From Spirochaetia bacterium (GTDB taxonomy: Bacteria; Spirochaetota; Spirochaetia; Treponematales; Breznakiellaceae): 20,716 nt of DNA. The stretch spans positions 1 to 20,716 of the forward strand of contig BNUX01000050.1 of the NCBI GenBank assembly GCA_025997675.1. The letters run 5' to 3'. Positions 19,801-20,716 of this stretch are shown piece after piece. Every line of letters begins with the position of its first letter. The stretch's first letter is position 1. The notes beneath the pieces are model-generated. The model saw nothing but the letters and a program-made list of their open reading frames with translations. It made no database searches and was not told the origin of the DNA. A program made the position numbers and the translations under genes.

Positions 19801-20264
19801 ATGATGAGGAGGCTCCGGATATACTCCGGAGGCGGCAGGGGGGTAAGGAAGGCCCGCTCCGGGGCAATAACAATACCGCGCCCCCCCGGTCCGGCCAGGG
19901 CGCTCAAAACCCGGCTCCGGTCCCCAAACACCGCCGAAAGGGGGGCCATTTCCCGGTAGGGCATAGCGCCCCACCAGGGGAAGAGGGTCACCGGCAGCCC
20001 CAGGGTTTCCAGGTCCGAAGCGAGATCCGCCGCCTCCCGTTCCGTGGGGGTCACCGCCAGGAAGGTTCCGGAGCTGCTTTGGAACAAGCCAGCCAGGAGT
20101 ATCGCCCCAAAGGAACCTTCGGCGCCGTCGATTTCAAGGGGGAACCTACCCTGCCTAAATTCATCCAAAACCCGGGAAACCGATGGGGAGGCAGCTATTC
20201 GTTTTAAAAGCGGCGGAAAAGACAAGGGAGTATCAGCCATTATCAAATTATCGGTCATATCCAA
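16836..20264 (-). CDS. mfd: Transcription-repair coupling factor
   Basis: A protein of about 1,142 residues, the normal Mfd length. It removes RNA polymerase stalled at DNA damage and recruits UvrA. Domains in order: N-terminal UvrB-like region (about 1-330), the CarD-like polymerase-interaction domain (PGDFVVHINYGIGLFKGIER, near 475-500), a superfamily 2 motor with Walker A GDVGYGKTE near 630 and DEEQ near 730, motif VI QLRGRVGRS, and a C-terminal TRCF domain that masks the UvrA-binding surface. The start is uncertain: TTG at 20264, ATG at 20258 and ATG at 20240 are all in frame and none has a clear ribosome binding site. It heads the mfd-HAD-plsC cluster and diverges from an exported-protein gene. 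Confidence 0.98.
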   Translation of the reverse strand: MDMTDNLIMADTPLSFPPLLKRIAASPSVSRVLDEFRQGRFPLEIDGAEGSFGAILLAGLFQSSSGTFLAVTPTEREAADLASDLETLGLPVTLFPWWGAMPYREMAPLSAVFGDRSRVLSALAGPGGRGIVIAPERAFLTPLPPPEYIRSLLIILKPGGKIDTVSLAETLVNYGYTRVPRVQVHGEFALRGEVLDILMGGDGEAYRVLFDFDAVESIKRFDPIDQSSAIHDKAAELVIRPLKELVWSDDRIDALSRNLASMQGRAILEELMTRRSAPGEELFFPLAFEAPATLTDYLGTAGTVCYFERERLENAQESLDREYGSLYVKASRERDVPAPERILLKFGDLADRLKRQVSFMTIKGEAEKAANRVTVSCDPPRSFFGNINYLKEEFSVLAKQGWELAVAAESDAQAARLEELFKDEMEPRVAALPLTSGFALPDVKFMLVQENEIFGRRKRPPRSLKQARSVAIDSFVELNPGDFVVHINYGIGLFKGIERIKALGHERDYIKLEYLGEEIVFVPIEQVNLVQRYIGNEGAPPRLDKLGSKSWENRKGRVKQSVEEIAEKLIDLYSKRRASRGFAFPADTEWQTMFEASFPFDETEDQLRCVEEIKEDMEKPNPMDRLICGDVGYGKTEVAVRACFKAIMGGKQVAFLAPTTILAEQHYENFQERFSQFPVRLAMLSRFVDRGDTRKTLEAVKKGEVDILVGTHRIIQKDVAFKDLGLMVIDEEQRFGVKDKERLKTMKHNVDCLTLSATPIPRTLHMSLLKIRDMSLLATPPNNRHPIETVIDEFNEDRLAAAIRSEVERGGQVFFLHNRVESLNETRLRIEHLVPEMLVETAHGQMDSQDLEDVMHRFIHGGFHVLVSTTIIENGIDIPNVNTIIIDRADMYGVSQLYQLRGRVGRSDRVAYAYLFYPRDHALTELAMKRLQVISDFTDLGSGFKIAMKDMEIRGAGNLLGREQSGDIYSVGFDLYLRLLDEAVHRLENSQYEAETETLLELEYTGFIPDVYIDGAQEKMEVYKKIASVKTREELENLLGELTDRFGPPPDEAASLLALAEIRIICRDISVFSLKEKGGQVRVEFGKVSKVKIDRLLRLMQESNGRVKLDPKAPNVLLLQTGSIGLKEKSEFIREKLAALAG

Positions 20265-20319
20265 TTGATCACTAAGGTATTCATTCCGGCACGCCGATTA
20301 CTATATAGGGAGTTTTACG

Positions 20320-20716
20320 GTGAAACAGCGAAAAAATATAGTCCTCGCCCTGGTTCTGGGTATCCTTTCCGTACCTGCGTTTGCCGGACCGGAGGTCCGC
20401 AGTATAGGGCTGAGTATCCGGTACTTTGACAAGCGGATTTACTACCTGGCGGATGATCCTATTTTTGTGCAGATCACCATCGCCAATACCAGCTCCTCCC
20501 CCTACCGGTTCAGGCTGGCGGATAACCGAGCCTTTTCTATCGATTTTGATGTGCGGACCATGACAAACCTCCCGGTAAACCAATCGGAAATCCTGGTCCG
20601 CTGGCGATCCACCAGTCAACAGGTATTCTCCCGGGAAATCATGGTGGAAAGCGGGGAATCCTTCTCCTTTGTGGAGGACCTCCGGAATTATGCCCAGTTA
20701 ACCCAAAGCGGTTCCT
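20320..20716 (+). CDS. Exported protein of unknown function (partial, continues beyond window)
   Basis: A GTG at 20320 preceded by GGGAG eight bases upstream opens a frame that remains open to the window end (132 codons). The N-terminus is a classical signal peptide: a basic start (MKQRKN), a hydrophobic core (IVLALVLGILSV) and a PAFA-G cleavage site near residue 22. The mature part is beta-rich (LSIRYFDKRIYYLADDPIFV, ITIANTSSSPYRFRLADN) and resembles Ig-like or intermolecular-contact domains of periplasmic or surface proteins, but I recognise no family. It is transcribed divergently from mfd with 55 bp between. Confidence 0.85.
   Translation, partial: MKQRKNIVLALVLGILSVPAFAGPEVRSIGLSIRYFDKRIYYLADDPIFVQITIANTSSSPYRFRLADNRAFSIDFDVRTMTNLPVNQSEILVRWRSTSQQVFSREIMVESGESFSFVEDLRNYAQLTQSGS

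Overview
The window is bacterial chromosome, fairly GC-rich and densely coded. It suggests a spirochaete, possibly a termite-gut type Treponema; this rests on overall gene style (PHP phosphatase/aroC/mfd/plsC housekeeping genes beside small PIN, RelE and TPR genes) and is inference, with no rRNA here to test it. Core genes lie at both edges and an integrated mobile element occupies the middle.

Left flank (1-5055): a YcdX-like PHP hydrolase (leftward, cut by the window edge) diverges from chorismate synthase aroC. A small basic histone-H1-like protein with a strong terminator follows. Next comes an accessory rightward operon: an AT-rich zinc-ribbon-like protein, a PIN-domain toxin-like protein, its probable antitoxin, and a 465-residue TPR protein.

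Middle (5056-15361, about 10.3 kb): an element integrated at the 3' end of a tRNA-Val(TAC) gene, bounded by a 47-bp direct repeat (5056-5102 and 15362-15408). From left to right it holds: (i) arm-like repeats and a structured non-coding stretch; (ii) a leftward operon with a PIN/antitoxin pair paralogous to the one outside the element, a RelE-type toxin with a probable antitoxin, an unknown gene and a Cro/CI-type repressor; (iii) a divergent control region with two good promoters and two matching palindromic operators; (iv) a rightward operon of a HIRAN protein, many small unknown proteins, a ribbon-helix-helix-like protein, an excisionase-type HTH protein and an HU-like protein; (v) a convergent leftward block with integrase, excisionase-like HTH, a winged-helix replication-type protein, a VRR-NUC nuclease, and small and large terminase subunits. 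There is no portal, capsid, tail or lysis gene. The element therefore looks like a phage satellite or a strongly reduced prophage with its own packaging motor. The integrase lacks its catalytic C-terminus, so the element may now be immobile.

Right flank (15362-20716): the intact tRNA-Val and a leftward mfd - HAD hydrolase - plsC cluster. A divergent exported protein of unknown function starts at 20320 and runs off the window.
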